Below, in pieces: positions 16,774 to 24,914 of a DNA stretch of 64,000 nucleotides. The stretch comes from Candidatus Margulisiibacteriota bacterium (lineage in GTDB: Bacteria > Margulisbacteria > WOR-1 > JAKLHX01 > JBAZKV01). Below the pieces are notes generated by a model, which saw only the letters and a list, made by a program, of their open reading frames with translations, made no database searches and was not told the DNA's origin. The DNA lies in the NCBI GenBank assembly GCA_041650635.1, contig JBAZKV010000003.1, positions 45,737 through 109,736 on the forward strand, in the 5' to 3' direction. Position 1 is the stretch's first letter. Each line of letters opens with the position of its first letter. The position numbers and the translations under genes were made by a program.

Positions 16774-17793
16774 ATGAAGATCGAGGAAGTGTTTAACAAA
16801 AAGAACAACGGCGTTTATGTCATTTTAGAAATGGCCAACGCCCACGACGGCAGCGCGCAGATAGCCGGACAGATCGTAGATGCCGCGGCCGATGCGGGAG
16901 CTGACGCGATAAAATTCCAGCTTTTTACCGCAGATGAGCTGGCGGTCCCGGATTTTTCGTATTATGAGCTTTATAAAAAGCTTCAGATGCCGCTAGAGAC
17001 GTGGAAAGGGCTTGTCAAACATGCCAAAGATAAAGGGCTTGACGTCCTTTTTGATGTTTTTGGCCTTGAGAGCGCTAATACAGCGTTTGACCTTAACGCT
17101 GCCGGGATCAAGGTGCATAACGCGGATATTTCAAATTATGAGCTGCTTAGATCAATAGCAAAAATGAAATTGCCTGTGATCCTGTCGTGCGGAGGATCTT
17201 ACGTCAGTGAGATACACAAAGCGATGGACATTCTTAAAAAGAACGGCACGGACAAGATAATGCTGATGTTTGGTATCCAGTCATACCCCACGCAGCCGGA
17301 GGACAGCTTTTTGGCAAAGATACAATTATTGAATGATGAGTTTTCTGTCCCCGTAGGATTTGCTCCCCATCTTGAAGGCGGCTCTCAAGAAGCTGTCCTG
17401 GTGCCGGGGCTTGCGGTTGCGGCCGGCGCAAAGGCTGTGGAAGTGCATTTAACGCTTGACAGGTCAAAAAAATTACCGGATTATTTTTCTTCGCTTGAGC
17501 CGGGGGAATTGAAGCAGATGCTCTCTGCCGTGAATATGGCATCCAAATCCAGAGGGGAAAGATCTTTGGAGCTTTCAAAAAAGGAAACCGAATACAGACA
17601 AAAGCACAAAAAATTCCTAACGGCTTCCGAAAGCATCAAGGCGGGGGAAAAGATAAGTTACAAGAACGTGGCTCTCAAGCGCATAAATGATTCCGGTGAA
17701 GACAATCTTACAGAGATAGACCCATTTATCGGGAAAACCGCTGTTGCCGCAATTGAAAAATATTCGCCCGTAAAAAGAAAGGACCTTAAATAA
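16774..17793 (+). CDS. Divergent NeuB-family synthase (third nonulosonate synthase paralogue)
   Basis: A 339-residue protein with the NeuB order: barrel with VILEMANAHDGSAQIA and AIKFQLFTADEL, then a C-terminal SAF-like domain (KKFLTASESIKAGEKI, FIGKTAVAAI). Several conserved spots differ from the two other synthases here. STGM is SCGG, the HCTSxYP segment is MFGIQSYP, SDHT is APHL, and EKHFT is EVHLT. The two histidines expected to bind metal are kept. So it is probably an active PEP-condensing enzyme with a changed substrate. It lies between the amidination triad and an SpsF-like cytidylyltransferase, which it overlaps by one base. Confidence 0.82.
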   Translation: MKIEEVFNKKNNGVYVILEMANAHDGSAQIAGQIVDAAADAGADAIKFQLFTADELAVPDFSYYELYKKLQMPLETWKGLVKHAKDKGLDVLFDVFGLESANTAFDLNAAGIKVHNADISNYELLRSIAKMKLPVILSCGGSYVSEIHKAMDILKKNGTDKIMLMFGIQSYPTQPEDSFLAKIQLLNDEFSVPVGFAPHLEGGSQEAVLVPGLAVAAGAKAVEVHLTLDRSKKLPDYFSSLEPGELKQMLSAVNMASKSRGERSLELSKKETEYRQKHKKFLTASESIKAGEKISYKNVALKRINDSGEDNLTEIDPFIGKTAVAAIEKYSPVKRKDLK

Positions 17794-18524
17794 TGAAATC
17801 GACCGCTGTTCTGGCTTGCAGACTTGAATCGACCCGCCTGTTCGGAAAGCCGATGCAGCTAATCAACGATATGCCGATAATCCTTCATCTTATAAGCAGG
17901 CTAAGGAAAGCAAAAAAGCTTGATGAGATAGTGCTGGCAATAAGCGATGAACCCGGACAGCATGTGTTCATTGACCTGGCAAAAAAGAACGGCTTAAGAT
18001 ATGTGATCGGCGATCAAAAAGATGTCCTTGGCAGGCTGATAAAAGGCGGAGACCTTGCTAAAACCGATATTGTGGTCAGAACCACTACCGAAAACCCGTA
18101 TGTGTACTGGGAAAACCTTGACGAGCTTATATCCCTGCATATTAAGAATTCGGCGGACATTACCGTTACTGAACATCTGCCTCTGGGTGCTTTTCTTGAA
18201 GTGATAAGCCTGTCTGCAATGAAAAGGGCACACAATGACGGGGAGGACAGGCACAGAAGCGAGCTGTGCACCCTTTATATCTCGGAAAACCCGGATAAAT
18301 TCAAGATACAAAAGATCAAAGCGCCCGAAAAACTCTGTAGAGCGGACATCAGGTTGACCGTGGATACGCCCCAAGACCTTATTCTGGTCCGTACGATCTG
18401 GGAAAAACTGCATGCAAAAGATCCTCTGTTCTCTATATCGGACATAATTGAACTGTTTGAAAAAGAACCGGGTCTTAAAGAGATCAATGCGTCAAATAAT
18501 CAGACCTTGTATCTCTGGAAATAA
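17793..18524 (+). CDS. SpsF-like cytidylyltransferase for a sugar acid
   Basis: A 243-residue GT-A-fold nucleotidyltransferase of the SpsF (spore-coat polysaccharide) group. The N-terminal nucleotide loop is VLACRLESTRLFGKPM, in place of the usual QARMxSTRLPGKV. RTTTENPYVYWENLDELI carries the acidic metal site region, and VDTPQDLILVRTI ends the domain. It directly follows the divergent synthase by a one-base overlap and lies close to PseI, so it likely makes the CMP derivative of one of their products (PseF role). The Arg-x-Glu-Ser variation in the loop is mild. Confidence 0.83.
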   Translation: MKSTAVLACRLESTRLFGKPMQLINDMPIILHLISRLRKAKKLDEIVLAISDEPGQHVFIDLAKKNGLRYVIGDQKDVLGRLIKGGDLAKTDIVVRTTTENPYVYWENLDELISLHIKNSADITVTEHLPLGAFLEVISLSAMKRAHNDGEDRHRSELCTLYISENPDKFKIQKIKAPEKLCRADIRLTVDTPQDLILVRTIWEKLHAKDPLFSISDIIELFEKEPGLKEINASNNQTLYLWK

Positions 18525-18531
18525 AAATAGC

Positions 18532-19299
18532 ATGTTTAATTTTGGATTAAAGATATGGTCAAAGAATGAAGATCAGTACAACAGCGCGGCACAGCTCTAT
18601 AAAGAGGGTGTGTACGGCTATATCGAGCTTTATTCAGTTCCGGGCACTTTTAAGGACCATTCGGATATATGGAAAAAACTTAAAGAAGAACAGGGGGTTC
18701 CGTTTGTCATCCACGCGCCCCATTACCTGGGAGGCATGAACCTTGCCAAGAAAGAGATGAGAGAGAATAATAAAATACTGGCGCAAGAGGCTGTCAGTTT
18801 TGCAGACAAGCTGGAGGCCGGTATCATAATCTTCCATCCCGGGGTTGACGGTGATGATAATGAATCCGCCGCTCAAATAAAGGCATTGTCAGATAAACGG
18901 ATAGTAGTTGAAAATAAGCCCCGCCTGGCACTGGACAGCGACCTTATATGTAACGGCAATTCTCCTGAAGCCATAGAACAGATAATGAAAAAAAGCGGAG
19001 CCGGATTTTGCTTGGATATTGGGCACGCGATCTGCTCTGCTAATTCCGGAAATATAGATTATAAGATCTATCTAAAACAATTCATTAAACTTAATCCCAG
19101 GCTGTATCATTTTAGCGACGGGGACGTTTTTGGGCAAAGGGACCAGCATAAGAATTTTGGGAACGGGAACTATCCTGTTAAAGAGATCCTGGCATTGATC
19201 CCGCAGGGATCAATGATCACGGTTGAGACAAAGAAGAACAGCAAAAATGATCTGGACGACTTTATTGCCGATATATCTTTTCTGAAGAGGAAGATGTGA
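18532..19299 (+). CDS. Xylose isomerase-like TIM-barrel sugar isomerase/epimerase
   Basis: A 255-residue protein of the sugar phosphate isomerase/epimerase (AP endonuclease 2) superfamily. Metal-ligand segments appear in order: FVIHAPHYLGG, IIFHPGVDGD, RIVVENKP, FCLDIGHAIC, YHFSDGD and the terminal MITVETKK. ATG 18532 is used because upstream starts fall inside the previous gene. It sits between the SpsF-like gene and the GNAT gene, where pathways of this type carry the PseG UDP-sugar hydrolase. No PseG is visible, but replacement by this fold is only a guess. It may instead epimerise a free sugar acid. Confidence 0.8.
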   Translation: MFNFGLKIWSKNEDQYNSAAQLYKEGVYGYIELYSVPGTFKDHSDIWKKLKEEQGVPFVIHAPHYLGGMNLAKKEMRENNKILAQEAVSFADKLEAGIIIFHPGVDGDDNESAAQIKALSDKRIVVENKPRLALDSDLICNGNSPEAIEQIMKKSGAGFCLDIGHAICSANSGNIDYKIYLKQFIKLNPRLYHFSDGDVFGQRDQHKNFGNGNYPVKEILALIPQGSMITVETKKNSKNDLDDFIADISFLKRKM

Positions 19300-19300
19300 A

Positions 19301-19783
19301 GTGGGCATCATATTAAGAAAAGCGGAAATTATGGACTGCCGCGATGTTTTTGAATGGAGGAACGATCCTGCAGTAAGAAACATGAGCCTGGATCAAAGAC
19401 CCATTAAAGATACCGACCACGACAAATGGTTTAATAATTCTCTCAAAAATCCAGACAGGGACCTGATCATTGCCGAATCCGAAGGAAAAAAGATCGGGGT
19501 TGTGAGGGTTGACAGGCTTAATGAATATTCCGGAGAGATAAGCATCAATCTGGCCCCTGATTCAAGAGGAAAAGGATTTGGCCCTGAAATCTTGCGGCTT
19601 TTTAGCCGGACAGAGTTAACAGCCGGCGGCTACAAAATACTGATAGCCAGGATAAAGAACACCAATCCGAATTCGGTAAAAGCGTTTGAAAAGGCGGGAT
19701 ATAAAAAGCTTTTAGAGTACACTTCAAATTCCGGAGAATTGATAATAATCATGTCAAAGGCGGGCGAACTTTATGATGAATAA
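19301..19783 (+). CDS. GNAT-family N-acetyltransferase, PseH-like
   Basis: A 160-residue acetyl-CoA transferase of the RimJ/RimL-like GNAT group. EWRNDPAVRNMS is the N-terminal helix usual in PseH and related sugar acetyltransferases, and INLAPDSRGKGFGPEIL is the acetyl-CoA-binding motif A. It starts with GTG one base after the previous stop, with AGAGGAAG upstream. In the pseudaminic pathway PseH acetylates the 4-amino group made by PseC, and overlap of 11 bases with pseI supports that role. Confidence 0.83.
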   Translation: MGIILRKAEIMDCRDVFEWRNDPAVRNMSLDQRPIKDTDHDKWFNNSLKNPDRDLIIAESEGKKIGVVRVDRLNEYSGEISINLAPDSRGKGFGPEILRLFSRTELTAGGYKILIARIKNTNPNSVKAFEKAGYKKLLEYTSNSGELIIIMSKAGELYDE

Positions 19784-20792
19784 TCGTCCCTTTATCATCG
19801 CAGAAATGTCGGGTAATCATAACCACAGCCTGGAAAGAGCCTTGAAAATCGTTGATGCCGCGGCAGATTGCGGCGTTGACGCGCTAAAGATACAAACATA
19901 TACGGCTGATACTATGACAATTGATTGCGGCAGGGACGAGTTTATCATCAATGACGATAAAAGCCTTTGGAAAGGCAAGAAGCTGTATGACCTTTATAAA
20001 GAGGCATCAACGCCCTGGGAGTGGCACAAGCCGATATTTGAAAGGTGCCGCCAAAAAGGAATAACGGGTTTCAGCACTCCTTTTGACGGGACCGCGGTGG
20101 ATTTTCTTGAGGCCCTGGGCTGCCCGATGTATAAGATAGCTTCTTTTGAAATAGTTGACCTTCCCCTGATAGAAAAGGCCGCTAAGACAAGGAAACCGAT
20201 GCTTATCTCTGCAGGGATGGCCGCGGCAGAAGAGATAGAAGAAGCGGTAACTTGTGCCAGATCGAACGGCTGTCCCGAGGTTATGATCTTGAAATGTACA
20301 AGCACTTATCCCGCGGAGCCAAAAGATTCAAACCTTTTGACGATCCCCGACATGGCGGCAAAATTTAAATGCAAAGTCGGGCTTTCGGACCACACCGTTG
20401 GAATAGGAGCGGCCATAGCATCTATAGCGCTGGGCGCCGTTGCGGTAGAAAAGCATTTTACTTTGTCGCGAAAAGACGGCGGAGTGGACTCCGCGTTTTC
20501 AATAGAGGCTGAAGAAATGAGAAATCTTGTTAAAGAAGCCGCAAGAGCCTTTGATTCCTTGGGAAGCGTTAAATACGGTCCCGGCGATAATGAGAAAGCA
20601 TCTTTAATGTTCAGGCGGTCGGTTTACGCGGTCAAGGATATTAAAAAGGGCGAAAAATTAACAAATACAAATGTCAGGATAATAAGGCCGGGGCATGGAT
20701 TGTCTCCAAAATACTACGGGGATATATTGGGGAAGACCGCCCGGAAAGATATAGCTTTTGGCGAGCCGATATGTAAAGATTATTTTAAATAG
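19773..20792 (+). CDS. pseI: Pseudaminic acid synthase, PseI
   Basis: Condenses 2,4-diacetamido-2,4,6-trideoxy-L-altrose with PEP to give pseudaminic acid. The 339 residues open with the PseI-type IIAEMSGNHNHSL and ALKIQTYTADTMT. They keep TPFDGTAVDFLE, YKIASFEIVDLPLI, KCTSTYPA, GLSDHTVG and EKHFTLSRKDGGVDSAFS, then end in a SAF domain with FRRSVYAVKDIKKGE and GKTARKDI. Two possible ATG codons occur at 19773 and 19776. It belongs with pseB, pseC and the GNAT gene. Confidence 0.93.
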   Translation: MMNNRPFIIAEMSGNHNHSLERALKIVDAAADCGVDALKIQTYTADTMTIDCGRDEFIINDDKSLWKGKKLYDLYKEASTPWEWHKPIFERCRQKGITGFSTPFDGTAVDFLEALGCPMYKIASFEIVDLPLIEKAAKTRKPMLISAGMAAAEEIEEAVTCARSNGCPEVMILKCTSTYPAEPKDSNLLTIPDMAAKFKCKVGLSDHTVGIGAAIASIALGAVAVEKHFTLSRKDGGVDSAFSIEAEEMRNLVKEAARAFDSLGSVKYGPGDNEKASLMFRRSVYAVKDIKKGEKLTNTNVRIIRPGHGLSPKYYGDILGKTARKDIAFGEPICKDYFK

Positions 20793-20796
20793 AAAA

Positions 20797-20803
20797 AAGG
20801 AGG
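20797..20803 (+). promoter_or_regulatory. Strong Shine-Dalgarno AAGGAGG before the aldolase gene
   Basis: AAGGAGG precedes ATG 20809 by five bases in a 16-base gap. It selects 20809 over an in-frame upstream ATG at 20758 inside pseI and may mark the start of a new translational block. Confidence 0.75.
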
Positions 20804-20808
20804 ACTTT

Positions 20809-21558
20809 ATGGATTTGAGAAGAAAGCTTAAGAGAAATGTGCTGTCGCTGGGCTCATGGATACAGGTTCCAAATACATTTATTGCCGAGACAATGGCAGG
20901 TTCAGGTTTTGAATGGCTTGCCATAGATATGGAACACGGCTTGATAGGAATAGAGGACGTTTATAAGCTTATCCAAGTCATCGACCTTTCAAATTGTTCA
21001 GCGCTGGTAAGGCTTAATGAAAACGATCCCAGCACTATAAGGCGGGTTATGGACGCGGGTGCCGGCGGAATAATAGTTCCTATGATAAATACAAAGAAAG
21101 ATGCTGTTAAAGCCGCTGAAGCCCTTAAATACCCTCCCGAGGGAAAAAGGAGCTTTGGTCTGGGCCGAGCGCACGGATACGGCAGGGATTTTAACGGCTA
21201 TATAAAAAGAAGTAATAAAGACAGTGTTTTAGTTGTACAGATAGAACATATCGATGCGGTAAACAATCTTGATGAAATATTATCTGTTAAAGAGATAGAT
21301 TCGGTAATAATCGGGCCTTACGATCTAAGCGGTTCAATGGGGATCCCCGGCAAGTTCAACGATAAGAGATTTGAACAAACAGTCCGGACAATAATTAAAA
21401 AAGTTAAAGAGAACAAGAAACAGTTGGGCATACATATAGTTAATGCAAATCCGGCAGAGTTAAAGAAAAGGATAAAACAGGGTTTCAGATTTATCGGATA
21501 CGGAATGGATACGGTGTTTTTGCAAAAAGGCATAGAGGCGTCAAAAGGACCCAAATAA
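20809..21558 (+). CDS. HpcH/HpaI-family aldolase (2-dehydro-3-deoxyglucarate aldolase-like)
   Basis: A 249-residue class II pyruvate aldolase. It carries GSWIQVPNTFIAETMAGSG, the catalytic EHG in AIDMEHGLIG, GAGGIIVPMINTKKDA, FGLGRAHGYG, the metal-binding Glu of VQIEHIDAV and the Asp of GPYDLSGSMGIPG, as in GarL/HpaI. These enzymes make or cleave 2-keto-3-deoxy acids from pyruvate and an aldehyde. Placed before a KdsB-type cytidylyltransferase, it could build a 3-deoxy-2-ulosonic acid without PEP. That is inference; a catabolic role would be odd in this setting. Confidence 0.87.
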   Translation: MDLRRKLKRNVLSLGSWIQVPNTFIAETMAGSGFEWLAIDMEHGLIGIEDVYKLIQVIDLSNCSALVRLNENDPSTIRRVMDAGAGGIIVPMINTKKDAVKAAEALKYPPEGKRSFGLGRAHGYGRDFNGYIKRSNKDSVLVVQIEHIDAVNNLDEILSVKEIDSVIIGPYDLSGSMGIPGKFNDKRFEQTVRTIIKKVKENKKQLGIHIVNANPAELKKRIKQGFRFIGYGMDTVFLQKGIEASKGPK

Positions 21559-21559
21559 A

Positions 21560-22237
21560 ATGAGGTATATCACGGTTTTGTCCAAGATCCTGAAAAAAGA
21601 AATAACTTTGGCGGATATGAACAGTCACGCCTATTTTGAAACGTTCAAGCGGTGGAGCGGGTTTTGGGGCACGGTCAATTTTAGGATAAAAGCCCGGATA
21701 TTCGGAGTTAAGGCCGGAAAAAAAGTGAAATGTTACGGACCGATAGATATTTTAAGAGCCATGAAAAGCACGATCGAAATAGGCGACAACGTTTCTTTTG
21801 TTTCGTCTTCTAAAAGAGGAACGGCCAGCTCGATCTATTCCCCCGTCAGATTGAGGACTTGGAATCCAAATTCCAAAATATTGATCGGAAGTAATTCGGG
21901 CCTAAATGGAACTTCCATTACTTCAAGGTCAAAAACGATAAGCATCGGCCAGGGCGTGATGATAGCTCCCAATGTTGTTATAGTTGATTCCGATTTTCAC
22001 GCTTACTGGCCTCCGGAAAACAGAGCTGTTAATCCGGGGTTTGAATCTGATGCTGACGTGACAATATCCAGGAATGTTTGGGTAGGGATGAACTCTATAA
22101 TCCTCAAAGGCGCAAATATAGGAGAAAATTCCATAATAGGCGCCGGAAGCGTTGTTACAGGAAGTATTCCTGCCAATGTAGTGGCTGCGGGAGTTCCTGC
22201 GAGAGTGATTAAAAATCTATCCGGAGGAAGTAAATGA
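21560..22237 (+). CDS. Hexapeptide-repeat acetyltransferase (WcaF/Maa-like)
   Basis: A 225-residue left-handed beta-helix acetyltransferase. The C-terminal part shows ISIGQGVMIAPNVVIVD, the catalytic His in SDFHAYWPPEN, then VWVGMNSIILKGANIGENSIIGAGSVV and the cap VAAGVPARVIKNL, as in O-acetyltransferases of capsule loci (read as separate short segments). It starts one base after the aldolase stop and overlaps kdsB by four bases. The acceptor sugar is unknown. Confidence 0.87.
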   Translation: MRYITVLSKILKKEITLADMNSHAYFETFKRWSGFWGTVNFRIKARIFGVKAGKKVKCYGPIDILRAMKSTIEIGDNVSFVSSSKRGTASSIYSPVRLRTWNPNSKILIGSNSGLNGTSITSRSKTISIGQGVMIAPNVVIVDSDFHAYWPPENRAVNPGFESDADVTISRNVWVGMNSIILKGANIGENSIIGAGSVVTGSIPANVVAAGVPARVIKNLSGGSK

Positions 22238-23010
22238 ATATAATAGGAATAATCCCTGCAAGAATGGCATCATCCCGCTATCCCGGAAAACCTCTTGAGA
22301 AAATACTGGGAATGCCCATGATAGGCCACGTTTATTTTAGATGTAAGATGAGCAAGTCTATGAATGAAGTTTATATCGCTACCTGCGACAAGGAAGTAAT
22401 GGATTACGCAGCTTCTATCGGCGCAAAAGCGGTACTGACAAAAGATTCGCATGAGCGGGCCTCCGACAGGGCCGCGGAAGCTATGACCAAGATAGAGAAA
22501 GAGACAGGTAAAAAGATCGATATCCTTGTAATGATCCAGGGGGATGAGCCAATGACAACGCCGAAAATGATCGATCTGGCTCTTGAGCCGTTTAAGAATG
22601 ATCCTTCAACTCTGGTGTCGAACCTGATGTCTCCGCTTCGGACAAGACAGGAGCATGAGGACCCCAACGAAGTCAAAGTGGTAGCGGATATTCACAACAA
22701 CGCCCTGTATTTTTCTAGAGAGGCCATCCCGTCATGGAAAAAGGGAGCAAAGAGCGTACCGATGATGAAACAGGTGTGCATAATACCCTTTAGAAGGGAC
22801 TTTCTTATAGAATTTAATTCTCTTGAGCCGACCCCTCTGGAAATAATTGAATCTGTTGACATGCTAAGAGTTCTAGAACACGGCTATAAAGTGAAGATGG
22901 TGTTTTGTGAGGACGAAACATACAGTGTTGACACGCCCGAAGACCTAAAAGAAGTTGAAAAAGCCATGAAGGACGATCCTTTATGTAAAAAATATCGTGA
23001 GGAGAAATGA
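22234..23010 (+). CDS. kdsB: KdsB-type CMP-3-deoxy-ulosonate cytidylyltransferase
   Basis: A 258-residue CTP:3-deoxy-D-manno-octulosonate cytidylyltransferase homologue. It has the nucleotide loop IIPARMASSRYPGKPL, TKDSHERASDR, the metal aspartate in VMIQGDEPM, EDPNEVKVVAD, LYFSREAIPS and the terminal YSVDTPEDLKEV. No kdsA, kdsC or kdsD accompanies it here, so it may activate a different 3-deoxy sugar acid, perhaps the product of the aldolase 1.4 kb upstream. Length is close to the family norm (~250). Confidence 0.9.
   Translation: MNIIGIIPARMASSRYPGKPLEKILGMPMIGHVYFRCKMSKSMNEVYIATCDKEVMDYAASIGAKAVLTKDSHERASDRAAEAMTKIEKETGKKIDILVMIQGDEPMTTPKMIDLALEPFKNDPSTLVSNLMSPLRTRQEHEDPNEVKVVADIHNNALYFSREAIPSWKKGAKSVPMMKQVCIIPFRRDFLIEFNSLEPTPLEIIESVDMLRVLEHGYKVKMVFCEDETYSVDTPEDLKEVEKAMKDDPLCKKYREEK
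22999..23004 (+). promoter_or_regulatory. Shine-Dalgarno GAGGAG selecting a TTG start
   Basis: GAGGAG ends seven bases before TTG 23012, the only well-placed start for the next gene. A GTG at 22997 in the same frame would lie on the wrong side of this site. Confidence 0.6.
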
Positions 23011-23011
23011 T

Positions 23012-23992
23012 TTGAAGGAAGAAGAAATAAGAAAACGGGAAGTATTTAACAAATATCTTGAACTTGTGGAAGAGGATGTGAAAACCTTTTTTGATTTTTC
23101 AAGATTTGAAGTAGGCCCTTGTCCCGCATGCGGAGATAAAAGATCTGTTGAGCAGTTCAAAAAGCTGGGATTTAATTACGTTTCCTGCAAAAACTGCAAT
23201 ACTCTTTTTGTTAACCCAAGGCCTCCTTTCTCCGTGCTTGACGAATTCTATTCAAGATCCCCGTCGACAAACTTTTGGGTAAATGAATTCTTTAAACCGG
23301 TTGCGCAGATAAGAAGAGAAAAGATCTTTAAGCCCAGAGCGCAGGACGTGGCTCCGATGATACCCGCGACTTCGCATTTGAATGTGGGGGACATTGGCGC
23401 GGGGTTTGGGCTGTTCCTGGAAGAGCTTAGAAAATTGAGGCCGGACTCGACATACTACGCGATAGAGCCGTCCGTAGAAATGGCAGGTATATGCCGCAGC
23501 CTGGGGTTAGAGGTAAGACAGCAAAGTGTAGAAGATGTAAAAGATCTAGACGGTTCTTTTGACATTTTGACCGCGTTTGAACTGTTTGAACACCTGCATA
23601 ACCCCTCGCTGTTCTTAAAAAAGATAAACGGCCTTTTAAAGCCGGGAGGCCATCTGGTCCTTACCACTCTTAACGGAGAGGGGTTTGATATTCTGCTTTT
23701 ATGGGAAAGATCAAAGAGCGTCAGTCCTCCGCATCATCTGAATTTCTTTAACACCGGTTCGATAGCCGGTCTTATGAAAAATAATGGTTTTGAAATAATT
23801 TCTGTCACGACTCCCGGAAAGCTTGATTGGGACATTGTGGATGGGATGATAAAAAAAGAGAAAGCGAGCACAGGAAAGTTGTGGGATAAAGTTGCTTTGC
23901 TTGACGAAAAAGCAAAATCCGCCCTTCAAAAATGGATATCGGAAAGCAATATGAGCTCTCACATGAGAGTGGTCGCAAGAAAGGTTAAATAA
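23012..23992 (+). CDS. Zinc-ribbon class I SAM methyltransferase
   Basis: A 326-residue methyltransferase with an N-terminal treble-cysteine zinc ribbon (CPACGDKRS, then VSCKNCNTLFVNPRP, residues ~35-70) and a SAM fold with VGDIGAGFGLFLEEL (~130-145) and FDILTAFELFEHLHNP. This layout is common in sugar C- or O-methyltransferases of glycan and antibiotic loci. TTG 23012 follows the kdsB stop by one base with GAGGAG upstream. Substrate unknown. Confidence 0.83.
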   Translation: MKEEEIRKREVFNKYLELVEEDVKTFFDFSRFEVGPCPACGDKRSVEQFKKLGFNYVSCKNCNTLFVNPRPPFSVLDEFYSRSPSTNFWVNEFFKPVAQIRREKIFKPRAQDVAPMIPATSHLNVGDIGAGFGLFLEELRKLRPDSTYYAIEPSVEMAGICRSLGLEVRQQSVEDVKDLDGSFDILTAFELFEHLHNPSLFLKKINGLLKPGGHLVLTTLNGEGFDILLLWERSKSVSPPHHLNFFNTGSIAGLMKNNGFEIISVTTPGKLDWDIVDGMIKKEKASTGKLWDKVALLDEKAKSALQKWISESNMSSHMRVVARKVK

Positions 23993-23993
23993 T

Positions 23994-24914
23994 ATGACGA
24001 AGATCGCCGTTACTACAACATCATTTGGAAAATATGACCCCACCGTTCTTGATCCGGTCAAGAAGCTTGGGATGGAAATAGTTTTTAATGAACTTGGAAG
24101 GCAGCTTAAGGAAGAAGAGATCCCCAGAATATGTTCAGATTGCATCGGAATAATTGCCGGGACCGAAAAACTGGACAAAAGATCCCTTGCCGCCTTGAAG
24201 AGCCTTAAGGCGGTATCAAGGTGCGGTGCCGGAATGGACAACGTTGATGTTGAGGCGGCAAAAAGTCTGGGTATAAAAGTGGCAAACACTCCCGATGCCC
24301 CGACGGACGCGGTAGCCGAGCTAACCCTTGGAGTTATGATAGATGTGATGAGAAAAGTGACAAAGGCGGATAGAGATATCAGAAAAGGAATTTGGAAGAA
24401 ACCCATGGGGAATCTAATTAAGGGGAAAAAGGCCGGGATAATAGGTTTTGGAAGGATAGGCAGGGCGGTTGCGGCTCTTTTGCTTTCTTTTGGCGCTGAA
24501 ATATATTATTTTGACCAGGTGAAAAATGATATTGTAAAAAACGCCAAATTCATGCCTTTTGAAGAGTTGCTGTCTTCATGTGAAATATTATCCCTGCATC
24601 TTCCTTATGACAAAACAAAAGGAGCTTTGCTGACAAAGGATAACATCTCAACGATCAAGAAAGGCGCGTTTTTATTTAATATTTCAAGGGGCGGACTTGT
24701 GAGCGAAGAAGCTCTTTTTGAAGCGCTTAGATCAGGACATCTTGCCGGAGCCGGGATAGACACTTTTGAAACAGAACCGTATAAAGGCAAACTTATAGAG
24801 CTTGAAAACGTTGTGCTTACTCCGCATATAGGATCTTATGCAGTTGAGTCAAGAATATTGATGGAGCGCCAATCGGTACGGAATTTATTAAAATTACTGG
24901 AGGAGAATGTATGA
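23994..24914 (+). CDS. D-isomer-specific 2-hydroxyacid dehydrogenase
   Basis: A 306-residue NAD-dependent dehydrogenase of the phosphoglycerate/glyoxylate reductase family. The dinucleotide fold is AGIIGFGRIGRAVA (~residue 145). The catalytic triad is present as Arg in FNISRGGLVSEEAL, Glu in DTFETEPYKG and His in LTPHIGSYAVESR. It lacks the extra ACT regulatory domain of SerA. In this context it may interconvert a 2-keto and a 2-hydroxy sugar acid. It follows the methyltransferase by one base and overlaps the next SDR by four bases. Confidence 0.88.
   Translation: MTKIAVTTTSFGKYDPTVLDPVKKLGMEIVFNELGRQLKEEEIPRICSDCIGIIAGTEKLDKRSLAALKSLKAVSRCGAGMDNVDVEAAKSLGIKVANTPDAPTDAVAELTLGVMIDVMRKVTKADRDIRKGIWKKPMGNLIKGKKAGIIGFGRIGRAVAALLLSFGAEIYYFDQVKNDIVKNAKFMPFEELLSSCEILSLHLPYDKTKGALLTKDNISTIKKGAFLFNISRGGLVSEEALFEALRSGHLAGAGIDTFETEPYKGKLIELENVVLTPHIGSYAVESRILMERQSVRNLLKLLEENV

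Noticed and set aside
22234..23010. KdsB taken as proof of a standard Kdo-lipid A pathway in this locus
   Set aside because: No kdsA, kdsC, kdsD, waaA or lpx gene is present. The neighbours point to another keto acid, so only the enzyme class is claimed.
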